A DNA stretch of 64,000 bases. Source: Muribaculaceae bacterium. Lineage in GTDB: Bacteria > Bacteroidota > Bacteroidia > Bacteroidales > Muribaculaceae. Each line of letters begins with the position of its first letter. The stretch's first letter is position 1. Below, piece after piece: positions 32,971-42,556 of the stretch. Both the position numbers and the translations under genes were made by a program. The notes under the pieces are model-generated. The model had not been told where the DNA came from, searched no databases, and saw nothing but the letters and a program-made list of their open reading frames with translations. The DNA is taken from assembly GCA_029051525.1 (NCBI GenBank), contig JAIDKG010000099.1, forward strand, positions 1 through 64,000, given 5' to 3'.

Positions 32971-33492
32971 ATGACTAAACAGATGTTGGCCCTGGGGCTG
33001 CTATATGTGCTCCTCATTCTCGTGCAGGTGCTGATATGCAATCATATCATGCTCTTCAATGTGGCTGTGCCTTTTATCTACATCTATTTCATTATCCGCC
33101 TCCCGGTGGGTATGTCGCAGACTTGGGTGTTCACACTGGCATTTCTGATGGGGGCGGTAATCGACATTTTTTCCGACACCCCGGGGGTGAATGCGCTCGC
33201 AGCCACACTGCTCGCAGCCGTGAAGACGCCCGTATTCTATGCCTATGTGCCCCGCGACGACAAGACCAAGCGCATCACTCCGGCCATATCGACCGTGGGA
33301 TGGCAGAATTATAGCAAATATACGCTCACGATGAGCGCTCTATTCTGCCTGATGGTCTTCAGCATCGAATTCTTCAGCTTCGCAAGCATTGAGATGATTC
33401 TGCTGCTCACAGCATGCAGCTCAGTGCTCACTTTCGCACTGATTCTGGCTGTCGACTCTCTGATGAGTGTCGATAAGTCGATTATGGCGTGA
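32971..33492 (+). CDS. mreD: rod shape-determining protein MreD
   Basis: Small multi-TM protein in mreBCD-pbp2-rodA order. Confidence 0.88.
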   Translation: MTKQMLALGLLYVLLILVQVLICNHIMLFNVAVPFIYIYFIIRLPVGMSQTWVFTLAFLMGAVIDIFSDTPGVNALAATLLAAVKTPVFYAYVPRDDKTKRITPAISTVGWQNYSKYTLTMSALFCLMVFSIEFFSFASIEMILLLTACSSVLTFALILAVDSLMSVDKSIMA

Positions 33493-35399
33493 TTCCCCCC
33501 TCCCACCATCTCACAGTCCAACAATCCTCTCAGGTCAAAAATAAATTGAAAGATTACAGCCTCAATAAACGAAAATATGTGATTGCGGGCTTCATCACCC
33601 TCCTCGTGCTGCTCTATATCGGCAGGCTCTTCGACCTTCAGGTGCACGATGAGCGATATAAGGAGAATGCGATGAGCAATGCTTTCCTGCGCCGCATCAT
33701 CTATCCGGCCCGCGGATTGATGTACGACCGCAACGGCCGCCTGCTCGTATTCAATCAGCCGGCCTATGATGTGATGGTCATCCCGAAGGATATCGGCAAA
33801 AATCTCGACACTCTCGCCCTTTGCGATGCTCTTGGCATCACCATGGAGAACTTCCGCGAGCGTTGGGCCGAAATGAAAAATCCTCGCCACAATCCGGGAT
33901 ATAGCTCTTATACCCCTCAGAAACTTATATCTCATCTCTCGCAGCAGGACTACGGACGGCTGCAGGAGAAGCTCTATATGTTTCCGGGATTCTTCGTGCA
34001 GAAACGCACTGTGCGCCAATACGAATCACCGGCCGCTGCCAATATCCTCGGAAATATCCGTGAGGTATCGGCCAAGGATGTGGAGCGCGACGACTATTAC
34101 CGCGCCGGCGACTATACAGGCGACCTCGGCGTGGAGAAGAGCTACGAGACCGACCTGCGAGGGAAAAAGGGGGTGGAGATTCTTATGAAGGATGCCCACG
34201 GACGTATCCAGGGGCGATATGAGGAGGGGCGATATGATGAGGCTCCGGTGTCGGGCCGCAATCTCACTCTGGCCATCGATATGGATCTCCAGGAATACGG
34301 GGAGCGACTGATGGCCGGGAAGATAGGTGCGATTGTGGCCATCGAACCCAAGACGGGTGAAATACTCTGCCTGGTGACATCGCCCAACTACGACCCCTCC
34401 CTGCTCGTGGGGAAGGAGCGTGGACGCAATTACGCCGAATTGGTGCGCGACCCCTATAAGCCCCTCTACGACCGAGCCATTCAGGGTGCCTACCCTCCGG
34501 GCTCCACATTCAAGCCCACTCAGGCTCTGATATTCCTTCAGGAGGGGATAGTGACCCTCTCCACCCAATATCCCTGCTATCACGGCTATGTGAATGGCCT
34601 GCGGGTGGGTTGCCACGGGCATCCCTCCCCCATCGCCCTCAAACCCGCACTCCAGACCTCTTGCAATGCCTACTTCTGCTGGGGATTCAAGAATATGATC
34701 GATAAGAAGGGCTCGAAACCGGCCAAGCAATTCGAGCGCTGGAAAAACTATATCGTCGAGATGGGCTATGGCTATAAACTCGGTATCGACCTCCCCGCCG
34801 AGAGCCGTGGATTCATACCCAATTCGGAGTTCTACAGCAGTTCCTTCCGCGGCGCCAACTGGAGCGCCAATTCCATCATCTCAGTATCGATCGGTCAGGG
34901 TGAGGTGCTGGCCACACCTCTCCAGATCGCCAATCTATGCGCCACAATTGCCAACCGCGGCTATTTCATCACACCCCATGTGGTCAAGGAGGTGAAGGGT
35001 GGCCATATCGATTCTCTCTATTATGAGAAGCGACGCCCGGAAATCAGGAAGGAATTCTATGATGATGTGGCCGAAGGTATGCGTATGGCTGTGCTCGGCG
35101 GTACTTGCCGCAGCGCCAACATCCCCGGCATCGAAGTGGCCGGCAAGACCGGTACAGCTCAGAACCCCCACGGCCGCGACCACTCCGCATTCATGGGCTT
35201 CGCCCCCTACAATGATCCGAAAATCGCCGTATGCGCCTATGTGGAGAATGCCGGGTTCGGTGCCACTTTCGGTGTGCCTATCGGATCGCTGATCATTGAG
35301 AAATATCTCAACCGCGAGATATCCCCAGCGCGGCTCTATCTGGAGGAACGAATGTTGAATTCTAATACTATCGTGTCAAGTGGTGTCAAAAAACACTGA
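33489..35399 (+). CDS. mrdA: penicillin-binding protein 2 (transpeptidase)
   Basis: RGLMYDRNGRLLVFNQPAYDV; GAYPPGSTFKP (SxxK); VAGKTGTAQNP (KTG). Confidence 0.96.
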   Translation: MIPPSHHLTVQQSSQVKNKLKDYSLNKRKYVIAGFITLLVLLYIGRLFDLQVHDERYKENAMSNAFLRRIIYPARGLMYDRNGRLLVFNQPAYDVMVIPKDIGKNLDTLALCDALGITMENFRERWAEMKNPRHNPGYSSYTPQKLISHLSQQDYGRLQEKLYMFPGFFVQKRTVRQYESPAAANILGNIREVSAKDVERDDYYRAGDYTGDLGVEKSYETDLRGKKGVEILMKDAHGRIQGRYEEGRYDEAPVSGRNLTLAIDMDLQEYGERLMAGKIGAIVAIEPKTGEILCLVTSPNYDPSLLVGKERGRNYAELVRDPYKPLYDRAIQGAYPPGSTFKPTQALIFLQEGIVTLSTQYPCYHGYVNGLRVGCHGHPSPIALKPALQTSCNAYFCWGFKNMIDKKGSKPAKQFERWKNYIVEMGYGYKLGIDLPAESRGFIPNSEFYSSSFRGANWSANSIISVSIGQGEVLATPLQIANLCATIANRGYFITPHVVKEVKGGHIDSLYYEKRRPEIRKEFYDDVAEGMRMAVLGGTCRSANIPGIEVAGKTGTAQNPHGRDHSAFMGFAPYNDPKIAVCAYVENAGFGATFGVPIGSLIIEKYLNREISPARLYLEERMLNSNTIVSSGVKKH

Positions 35400-36849
35400 G
35401 GCCAATGTGGCGGTATTCAAGGGGCTTGATTGGGTCACCATCCTGCTCTATATACTCCTCGTCGGTGCCGGAATCGTGAGCATCTACGCCGCAAGCTATA
35501 ATTTCGACAATGCCGGAATCTTCGATTTCAACGAGTTCTCCGGCAAGCAGTTCATGTGGGCCGGGCTCGGTCTGCTGCTTGGTGGCGCGGTGCTGCTGCT
35601 CGACTACAGAGTATATGAAGCCTACGCTTATCCTATCTATGGAGCTGTGATTCTATTGCTCCTTGTCACTATCTTCATCGCCCCGGATATCAAGGGGTCG
35701 AGGTCATGGATTGTGCTGGGGCCGATGTCGCTGCAACCGGCGGAGTTCGGCAAGTTTGCCACAGCTCTTGCACTCGCCAAACTCTTTGATTCCTACAATT
35801 TCAATCTCAATCAGAAGCTCTCCAACTATTTCCGGGCACTGATTATCATATTCGTGCCCATATGCCTGATTCTGATGCAGAAGGAGACCGGATCGGCATT
35901 GGTCTATCTCTCGCTCATATTCGTGCTCTACCGCGAGGGTATGAGCGGATTGGTGCTATTCTCGATTCTATGCGCAGTGGTATATTTTGTGGTGGCGGTG
36001 AAATTTGCCGAGCCGCTTGTGATGGGCATTCCGGTAGGGCAATTCACGGTGCTCCTCATCATCACTTTGATATTCTGCTGCATGCTCCTGCTTTATTGCC
36101 GCAATATCATCATAGCGCGCAATGTGATTGTGGGATATGCCATCGCCGGTGCGGTGGTAGCGGTGCTGGCCTTATGTGGTGTGACTGTCAATGGCAATCT
36201 TTTCTTCCTCCTCCTGCTGGGCGGCGGCATATTCTATGTGCTCTTCGCCATGCTCCACTATCATATCAGCAAATTCCTGATCACAATAGGATTCGCACTG
36301 GCCTCGGTGGCGTTTCTTTTCTCGGTCAACTACGTATTCAACAACATTCTCCAGCCTCACCAGCGCCAGCGCATCAAGGTGACTTTAGGCATAGTGGAGG
36401 ATCTGCGTGGTGCCGGTTATAATGTGAATCAGTCGAAAATCGCTATCGGCTCGGGAGGATTAACCGGCAAGGGTTTCCTCAACGGCACACAGACCAAACT
36501 GAAGTATGTGCCCGAACAGCACACCGACTTCATCTTCTGCACCATCGGTGAAGAGGAGGGGTTTGTGGGAGCCACAGCGGTGCTGGTGATATTTCTGGCA
36601 TTGATACTTCGGCTCATCATGATAGCCGAGCGACAACGCACCCCCTTCGGCCGTGTGTATGCCTATTGCGTAGTAAGTTATCTGATATTCCATCTATCCA
36701 TCAATATCGGCATGGTGATCGGGCTATGCCCTGTGATCGGTATCCCGCTCCCATTCTTCAGTTATGGCGGCAGTTCGCTATGGGGTTTCACCATCCTGCT
36801 CTTCATCCTGCTGCGCATCGATGCCTCGCGCAAGGAGCGCCGCGACTGA
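35380..36849 (+). CDS. rodA: rod shape-determining protein RodA (SEDS family)
   Basis: KGSRSWIVLGPMSLQPAEFGKFATALALAK; EQHTDFIFCTIGEEEGFVG; PLPFFSYGGSSLWGF. Confidence 0.97.
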   Translation: MVSKNTEANVAVFKGLDWVTILLYILLVGAGIVSIYAASYNFDNAGIFDFNEFSGKQFMWAGLGLLLGGAVLLLDYRVYEAYAYPIYGAVILLLLVTIFIAPDIKGSRSWIVLGPMSLQPAEFGKFATALALAKLFDSYNFNLNQKLSNYFRALIIIFVPICLILMQKETGSALVYLSLIFVLYREGMSGLVLFSILCAVVYFVVAVKFAEPLVMGIPVGQFTVLLIITLIFCCMLLLYCRNIIIARNVIVGYAIAGAVVAVLALCGVTVNGNLFFLLLLGGGIFYVLFAMLHYHISKFLITIGFALASVAFLFSVNYVFNNILQPHQRQRIKVTLGIVEDLRGAGYNVNQSKIAIGSGGLTGKGFLNGTQTKLKYVPEQHTDFIFCTIGEEEGFVGATAVLVIFLALILRLIMIAERQRTPFGRVYAYCVVSYLIFHLSINIGMVIGLCPVIGIPLPFFSYGGSSLWGFTILLFILLRIDASRKERRD

Positions 36850-36894
36850 ACCGACTCTCCACTACCCCCGACGATATTCCCCCTCAAAGCAAAA

Positions 36895-36936
36895 GATACC
36901 CGGCCATGTTTTACACTGACCGGGTATCACTTTTTA
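36895..36936 (+). terminator. terminator after rodA
   Basis: GATACCCGG...CCGGGTATC-ACTTTTT. Confidence 0.75.
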
Positions 36937-37001
36937 TTGATAAGATGATTATCTATTTCATTGATAATCTGAGTTTCTTCTCAGTGCAGCATGGTGCGGT
37001 T

Positions 37002-37301
37002 TCACGCACCATACTGCGCGATGAGCTTCTCCAGATCAGATGCCGAATGCACACCCGATGCGCGCCACTTCATCTCACCATCCTTATAGATCATGAGAGT
37101 GGGCACACTGCGCACCTTCATCTGCACGGCAAGAGCCTTATTCTGCTCGATATCGATTTTCACGATCTTCACACTCTCTCCCAGTTTCGCACTGAGTTCC
37201 TCCAGAATCGGGTGCATCATCTGGCAGGGGCCACACCAGGTGGCATAGAAATCTATGAGCACAGGCACATCCGATTTCACAATATCTTCAAATTTTGTCA
37301 T
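37002..37301 (-). CDS. trxA: thioredoxin
   Basis: VLIDFYATWCGPCQMMHPILEEL...VRSVPTLMIYKDG; start placed at MTKFEDIV. Confidence 0.96.
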   Translation of the reverse strand: MTKFEDIVKSDVPVLIDFYATWCGPCQMMHPILEELSAKLGESVKIVKIDIEQNKALAVQMKVRSVPTLMIYKDGEMKWRASGVHSASDLEKLIAQYGA

Positions 37302-37384
37302 AGTATTGAATATAAGTATTGATTTCTCTACACCCAATCAACACTTTGCCACGACATTTGGTTTAACCGTTATGAGCGCGTTCC

Positions 37385-38185
37385 TCAGTCGGGGAGCAGC
37401 CGGAAGGGATCGGAATCGCGATAGGCCGGGAATTTCTCACGGAATCGCAGCAGCTTCTCCATCGAGAGCGAGGCATACAGATGCTCCTCATCCACGTTAT
37501 TGGCGATATCCTTCCCTTTGAAATCGAGGGCCATAGAGCTGCCGTCGTATTCAAAATCGGCTGTATCGGTGCCTCGGCAATTCACTGCCACCACATATGC
37601 CTCATTCTCAATGGCACGGGCTCGAAGCAGCTGATTCCAGGCATCCACACGCACCTTGGGCCAATTGGCCACGGCTATCAGCAGATCATATTCATTATTC
37701 ACATTGCGGCACCACACGGGGAAACGCACGTCGTAACACACCACCATGGCAATCTCCCAGCCACGATAGCGCACCTTGAGGCGGTCGTGGCCACGTGAGA
37801 ATTTCTCATGTTCGCCGGCCATGGTGAAGAGATGACGCTTGTCGGCATAGGTCTCCTCGCCCGATGGCTCTATGAAGAAGGCGCGGTTATAGAGCGAGCC
37901 TCCTGTATCAGCTATAAAGCTGCCGGCCACCGCCACACTATGCCGCGCTGCAAGCGCTTTGAGGAAGTCGATGGTAGCGCCGGTATTGCGCTCGGCAAGC
38001 GGACGGATGCTCTCCTTGTCGGCCCCCACGGGAAATCCGGTGGAGAAGGTCTCGGGGAGCACCACGAGATCGGTGTCGGGATGAAGGGTCTCGAATGCGC
38101 GGGCCACATTGCTGAGGTTGCGCTCCTTCTCCCCCCATTCAATCGCAAGGGGGAGCATACAGATGTTGAGATTCTTTACGGTCAT
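37385..38185 (-). CDS. nitrilase/omega-amidase family hydrolase
   Basis: LVVLPETFSTGF (Glu), KRHLFTMAGEHEKFSRG (Lys), VCYDVRFPVW (Cys). Confidence 0.92.
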   Translation of the reverse strand: MTVKNLNICMLPLAIEWGEKERNLSNVARAFETLHPDTDLVVLPETFSTGFPVGADKESIRPLAERNTGATIDFLKALAARHSVAVAGSFIADTGGSLYNRAFFIEPSGEETYADKRHLFTMAGEHEKFSRGHDRLKVRYRGWEIAMVVCYDVRFPVWCRNVNNEYDLLIAVANWPKVRVDAWNQLLRARAIENEAYVVAVNCRGTDTADFEYDGSSMALDFKGKDIANNVDEEHLYASLSMEKLLRFREKFPAYRDSDPFRLLPD

Positions 38186-38287
38186 CGGTCAGGTCAGGGT
38201 TGGTTTTACGCTCCGTCCGGAAAGATGGTAGCGAAGTGAGTCGGTCAGCGCGGCTACTACGACTCCTATGAACGCGCTCTAAACTTT

Positions 38288-38869
38288 CTACTTCCGGTCG
38301 GGCAATTTCTTATATTCACAGTCGAATTTTTCGGGATGAAGGGCCCCGTCGTCGTAGATACTGTAGTAATTCTTTATGTAGGTCATATCTCTCTCCACAT
38401 CGCCGGTGGGGATATACTTGGCGCTGATACACACACTCTTCAACCCGTAATCCACCACACCTAAATAGATCGGCACCCCGGCTGCATAGGCTATGCGCAC
38501 CGCTCCGGTGTGCCAATTGGGCTGACGCGAGCGGGTGCCCTCGGGCGTCACGGCGAGATTGAGATATTTCCTCCGGGAGAAGTCGGCCACAAGCTGATCC
38601 ACAAGCGAAATCTTCTTTTTCTTGCCCCGGCTCACCGGAATACCTCCCACGGCACGCAGCAGGCATCCCAAGGGCCAGAAGAACCACGACTTCTTCATCA
38701 GAAAATTGGCTTTTCTTCCCACTGCATGATAGGCGGCAAATCCCAGAAGAAAATCCCAGTTGGAGGTGTGGGGAGCCACACAGATCACACACTTGTCGGG
38801 TATCGGCAAGTGTATGTCGACTTTCCACTCGAACAATTTCAGTATTTTGCCCCAGACATTCATAAGCAT
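38288..38869 (-). CDS. 1-acyl-sn-glycerol-3-phosphate acyltransferase-like protein
   Basis: CVAPHTSNWDFLLG (HxxxxD variant), VTPEGTRSR. Confidence 0.85.
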   Translation of the reverse strand: MLMNVWGKILKLFEWKVDIHLPIPDKCVICVAPHTSNWDFLLGFAAYHAVGRKANFLMKKSWFFWPLGCLLRAVGGIPVSRGKKKKISLVDQLVADFSRRKYLNLAVTPEGTRSRQPNWHTGAVRIAYAAGVPIYLGVVDYGLKSVCISAKYIPTGDVERDMTYIKNYYSIYDDGALHPEKFDCEYKKLPDRK

Positions 38870-38920
38870 CCTGATTTTTTAGTGTTAAGAGAGATATATA
38901 GAGATAGAGAGACGGTAGCA

Positions 38921-38960
38921 AGATTGGAGGAGATTGGAGGAGATTGGAGGAGATTGGAGA
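38921..38960. repeat. 10-bp tandem repeat, 4 copies
   Basis: AGATTGGAGG x3 + AGATTGGAGA. Confidence 0.9.
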
Positions 38961-39150
38961 ATACGGAGGAGCGGGAGGCGGGTAGCGATAAGGAGCCCTC
39001 GGCAAAAATCATGTCATAGCCTTACAGATAGAGAGAAAGAGGGCGCTCCCGGCCGGGATTCAATCGCGGCCGGGGTGCCCCCCTCTTACTGTATGCGTGC
39101 CCTGCCATCGGATATGATCGGTGCAGGACTGCTATGCCTCTGGCGCCCTA

Positions 39151-39510
39151 TCAGCGAGCCGCCTCCTTCTGGGCCTGCTTCACTTCTGCGGGGAGAGCAG
39201 CGTTAAACTGCTTGAGACCTGCATTCACCTGCTCGCTGAAATCTTTCTCGATTTTTGCAAAAAGCTGGCGGAAGAATTTGCGCTTGGCCACTGAGTACTC
39301 TCTGCGGCTCTCAAACGACTTGGCACCGCGGTCGAAGAAGCGGTTGGCATTGTTTTTTGCCTCCTCCACTGCGAGAAGCACCTTCTGCACAGCCTCTCCT
39401 ACAGCCTCACGGTCGATACCCTCTACATTGTAGTAGGCCACCATCATCTCCTGGGCCACTGATGTGCCGAGCGCATCGGCAAATTTCTTGAATTCTCTTT
39501 TATTGACCAT
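39151..39510 (-). CDS. conserved hypothetical protein, helical
   Basis: 119-aa ORF with plausible composition; MVNKREFKKFADALGTSVAQEMM. Confidence 0.6.
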   Translation of the reverse strand: MVNKREFKKFADALGTSVAQEMMVAYYNVEGIDREAVGEAVQKVLLAVEEAKNNANRFFDRGAKSFESRREYSVAKRKFFRQLFAKIEKDFSEQVNAGLKQFNAALPAEVKQAQKEAAR

Positions 39511-39672
39511 AACTTCTTTATAATTTTTGAGTTATCTATTCTTAGAGCGCATTCCTCAGTATTACCGTAGGCCCCCTGCGAGCGTCGGCTGACAGCCGCA
39601 GGTATCTGCTCTCCTATTTATATAACGGTTTTTAACCAAAAAAGTAAGTGCACATTCTTAAAATATTGCATC

Positions 39673-40383
39673 TCACTCAGGAGCCCCGAGCAGATCGATA
39701 CGCATCGTGAGCAGGTCGATACTTAGCACACACCCCGCGAGCCTGCGCCCCACACCGAGTATATGCTTCAGCGCCTCGGCCGCCTGCACCGATGCGATTG
39801 TAGCTGCAGTGGCACCCATCACACCGAGCACCTCACATGGAAGCATCGAGGGATCGCTCTCCGGCGGCGGGAAGATATCTGCAAAGCTTGGCAAACCATC
39901 GTCACAGCTGCCGCTGATGCACATCACCTGCCCCTTCCAGCCGGCCACTCCGGCTATGCAGCCGGGGCGCCCGATCTCGCGGCATAGGCGGTCGGTCATA
40001 TATTTGGTGGCCGGATTGTCGGTGGCGTCTATGATATAATCATACTGCGATAGAAGCGCAGGTCCATCGGCAGGGCGGATCATACGCCGGTATTCATCCA
40101 CACGTATGCCGGAATTGAGCGCACGCATCCGCTCCGCTATCCGGCTCACCTTCGGCTGACCGGCGTCGGCTTCGGCAAAGAAGAGCTGACGCTGCAGATT
40201 GCTCACATCCACCGTATCGAAATCGGCTATCCCTATACGCCCCACTCCGGCGCCGGCCAGCAGCATAGCCACCTGTCCTCCCAGGGCACCACAACCGATT
40301 ACAAACACGGAGGCGGCCGAGAGTCGCTCCTGACCCTCGGCCCCTATACATGCAATATTTCTTGAATATCTGTTTTTTGTCAT
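39673..40383 (-). CDS. ThiF/MoeB/HesA family sulfur-carrier adenylyltransferase
   Basis: VFVIGCGALGGQVAMLLAGAGVGRIGIADFDTVDVSNLQRQLFF; IDATDNPATKYMTDRLC; LPCEVLGVMG. Confidence 0.9.
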   Translation of the reverse strand: MTKNRYSRNIACIGAEGQERLSAASVFVIGCGALGGQVAMLLAGAGVGRIGIADFDTVDVSNLQRQLFFAEADAGQPKVSRIAERMRALNSGIRVDEYRRMIRPADGPALLSQYDYIIDATDNPATKYMTDRLCREIGRPGCIAGVAGWKGQVMCISGSCDDGLPSFADIFPPPESDPSMLPCEVLGVMGATAATIASVQAAEALKHILGVGRRLAGCVLSIDLLTMRIDLLGAPE

Positions 40384-40392
40384 TCTATTGTA

Positions 40393-41898
40393 TTAGCCGC
40401 AATGCCAGAACTTGCGCACCACCTCGAGCATCTCTTTCGGATTACCCTCGAGTTTGCGGCGCAGGTTGGCGTCTTTGTGCTTGCGGAGCTTGTTGATGAT
40501 GCCGTCGATCAGCGCGGGCGAGAATACATCGTATTTCTCGAAGTCCTCGCGGTTGGCGGCAAGTGCATCGGCCGATGCCTCGCAGCTGTCGGGGAGCGAC
40601 TTGAGCGATGCGAGCTTCTCTTTATTCTCATCGTTGTGGATGTTGACGCTCACATACATCTCCTCGGCACGCTTCAGTGCATCCTCATGCTCGAAACCGG
40701 TGCGGGCTGCCACCACCATGCCGGCAATGAGCTGATACACATCGGCCGAGCAGTCGGCCGAGCGCAACTCCGCAGTCTGCTTCTGAGGTGCAGACATGCG
40801 CGAATCGCTCTCCAGCGGATTGGCCTGCGAGCACATGTCGATCTTGCCGGTCCAGCCCAGAGGCACGCGCACCAGAACCGAGCGGTTGCGGTCGCCCCAG
40901 CATATCGATGTGGGAGCCTCCTGATGGGGCACGAGGCGGAAGTAGCTTGTGGGCACCTTGTTGCCGAAGGCGGTGATGGCATCGGCATGGTCGAGAATAC
41001 CGGCGATGGCCTTGCGGGCCACGTCGCTCAAGCGGCCGTCGGCATCGGTCATCATATTCTGATCACCCTTCATCACCTTGAAGTGGATGTGCAGGCCGCT
41101 GCCGGCCTTGCCGGCGGTGATCTTCGGTGCGAAGGTCACATCATAGCCCTTGCGGGCTGCCAGACCACGGATAATCCATTTGGCCACCATCAGATTGTCG
41201 GCAGCCTGAATTGCCGGCACGGGGAGGAACTCTATCTCGTTCTGCTCATAGATCTTGTCGTCGAGAGTAAAGTTGCCCACCTCGTTGTGGCCATATTTGA
41301 TCTGACCACCGGCCTGGGCAATCATCGCCATACATTCGGCGCGGAAGTCGCTGAATTTCGAATAGGGAGCCGACTCATGATAACCCTTCTGGTCGGAGGC
41401 GGGGAATATGCCGGGATCGGTAGAAATCACATAGTATTCCAGCTCACCCATAGCATAGAAATCCATGCCGGTCACCTCGTGGAATGACTCCACAGCCTTG
41501 CGCAGAGTGTATTCGGGCGAAGAGTGAAGCGGCTTACCCTCCTTGTCGAAGAAGGATGCGAGCATAGTGAGCGTAGGAATCTCTGCAAAGGGATCCACGA
41601 AAGCTGTGCTGAATCGGGGTATTACATAGAGGTCGCTATTGCCGGCCTCGATGAAGGGGAAGAGTGAAGAGCCGTCCACACGCTCGCCATAGCTGAGGAT
41701 CGAGTCGAGATAGTCGGCATCATTGATTACGAAATTGAGGGTCTTCAGACGATTATCGTCGGCAGGATACATGAAATTGATCATGCGGATACCGTTCTCC
41801 TCCACAAAACGGATGATATCCTCTTTGCGGATCTCTGAAGGCTGCTTCTGCAGATACTGCACCACCTTATTGGGGCAGAGTTTTACTGAGTTGTTCAT
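40393..41898 (-). CDS. glnA: glutamine synthetase
   Basis: AGSGLHIHFKV, FRLVPHQEAPTSICWGDRNRSVLVRVPLGW; ~500-aa GS of the Bacteroidales type. Confidence 0.93.
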   Translation of the reverse strand: MNNSVKLCPNKVVQYLQKQPSEIRKEDIIRFVEENGIRMINFMYPADDNRLKTLNFVINDADYLDSILSYGERVDGSSLFPFIEAGNSDLYVIPRFSTAFVDPFAEIPTLTMLASFFDKEGKPLHSSPEYTLRKAVESFHEVTGMDFYAMGELEYYVISTDPGIFPASDQKGYHESAPYSKFSDFRAECMAMIAQAGGQIKYGHNEVGNFTLDDKIYEQNEIEFLPVPAIQAADNLMVAKWIIRGLAARKGYDVTFAPKITAGKAGSGLHIHFKVMKGDQNMMTDADGRLSDVARKAIAGILDHADAITAFGNKVPTSYFRLVPHQEAPTSICWGDRNRSVLVRVPLGWTGKIDMCSQANPLESDSRMSAPQKQTAELRSADCSADVYQLIAGMVVAARTGFEHEDALKRAEEMYVSVNIHNDENKEKLASLKSLPDSCEASADALAANREDFEKYDVFSPALIDGIINKLRKHKDANLRRKLEGNPKEMLEVVRKFWHCG

Positions 41899-41952
41899 GG
41901 TAGGTATAAATGTAGATTTATGGTATAGATAGTCCCGATGGTCTAATTCCCC

Positions 41953-42178
41953 AAAGCTAAAGCCCTTTAAGCTAAAGCCCTTAAAGCCCCTAAAGCCCTT
42001 AAAGCCCTTAAAGTCCTTAAAGTCCCTAAAGTCCTTAAAGTCCCTAAAGTCCCTAAAGTCCTTAAAGTCCTTAAAGTCCTTAAAGTCTTTAAAGCCCTTA
42101 AAGCCCTTAAAGCCCTTAAAGCCCTTAAAGTCCTTAAAGCCTTAAAGTCCTTAAAGTCCTTAAAGCTCTTAAAGCCTC
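41953..42178. repeat. 9-bp minisatellite TTAAAG[TC]CC, ~23 regular copies
   Basis: Near-perfect 9-nt period from 41972, one 8-nt unit; lies between the predicted glnA promoter and the glnA start. Confidence 0.97.
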
Positions 42179-42233
42179 CCCCCCGGCCAATAAGCGCCAA
42201 TCGGCTCAAAGCCTCAGCCACTTTGACTCACTG

Positions 42234-42265
42234 CAAATTTACGAAATTTTTTCGATGTGCCAAAA
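42234..42265 (-). promoter_or_regulatory. Bacteroidetes-type promoter for glnA
   Basis: Minus strand TTTTG-N19-TAAATTTG. Confidence 0.55.
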
Positions 42266-42358
42266 CATTTTCCACCATGAATCTGTTCTATTACCAAAGA
42301 AGATAAGAAATCGTTTCATGATGTTAGGTTAGTTCGAAAAATGTATTATAGACACCAC

Positions 42359-42395
42359 TAAAGCTGTTGCTTGTGAAAGTAGCAGCTTTATTTTT
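42359..42395 (+). terminator. hairpin with T-tract (terminator-like)
   Basis: TAAAGCTG...CAGCTTTA with wobble-extended stem followed by TTTTT. Confidence 0.45.
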
Positions 42396-42556
42396 GCACC
42401 CACCCTATCCGCAGTCGCTCGCGACTCATGGGGGAGAATACAAGCGAATCCACCCGGCTTCGAGGTCTGCACTCCGATGGAGTGCTGCCTGTAAGCACGG
42501 ATGGATCCGCTCAGTGCGATATCGGGAGATATCAGTGGCTATGTCAGTGTCTGGGC

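Noticed and set aside
41967-42221. 84-aa ORF of (T/A-L-R/G)n repeats
   Set aside because: Purely the translation of the 9-bp minisatellite; treated as a leader repeat, not a gene.
42444-42510. Cloverleaf-like fold as a tRNA
   Set aside because: No T-loop GGTTCGAATCC, no CCA-adjacent acceptor pattern and no standard anticodon arm.
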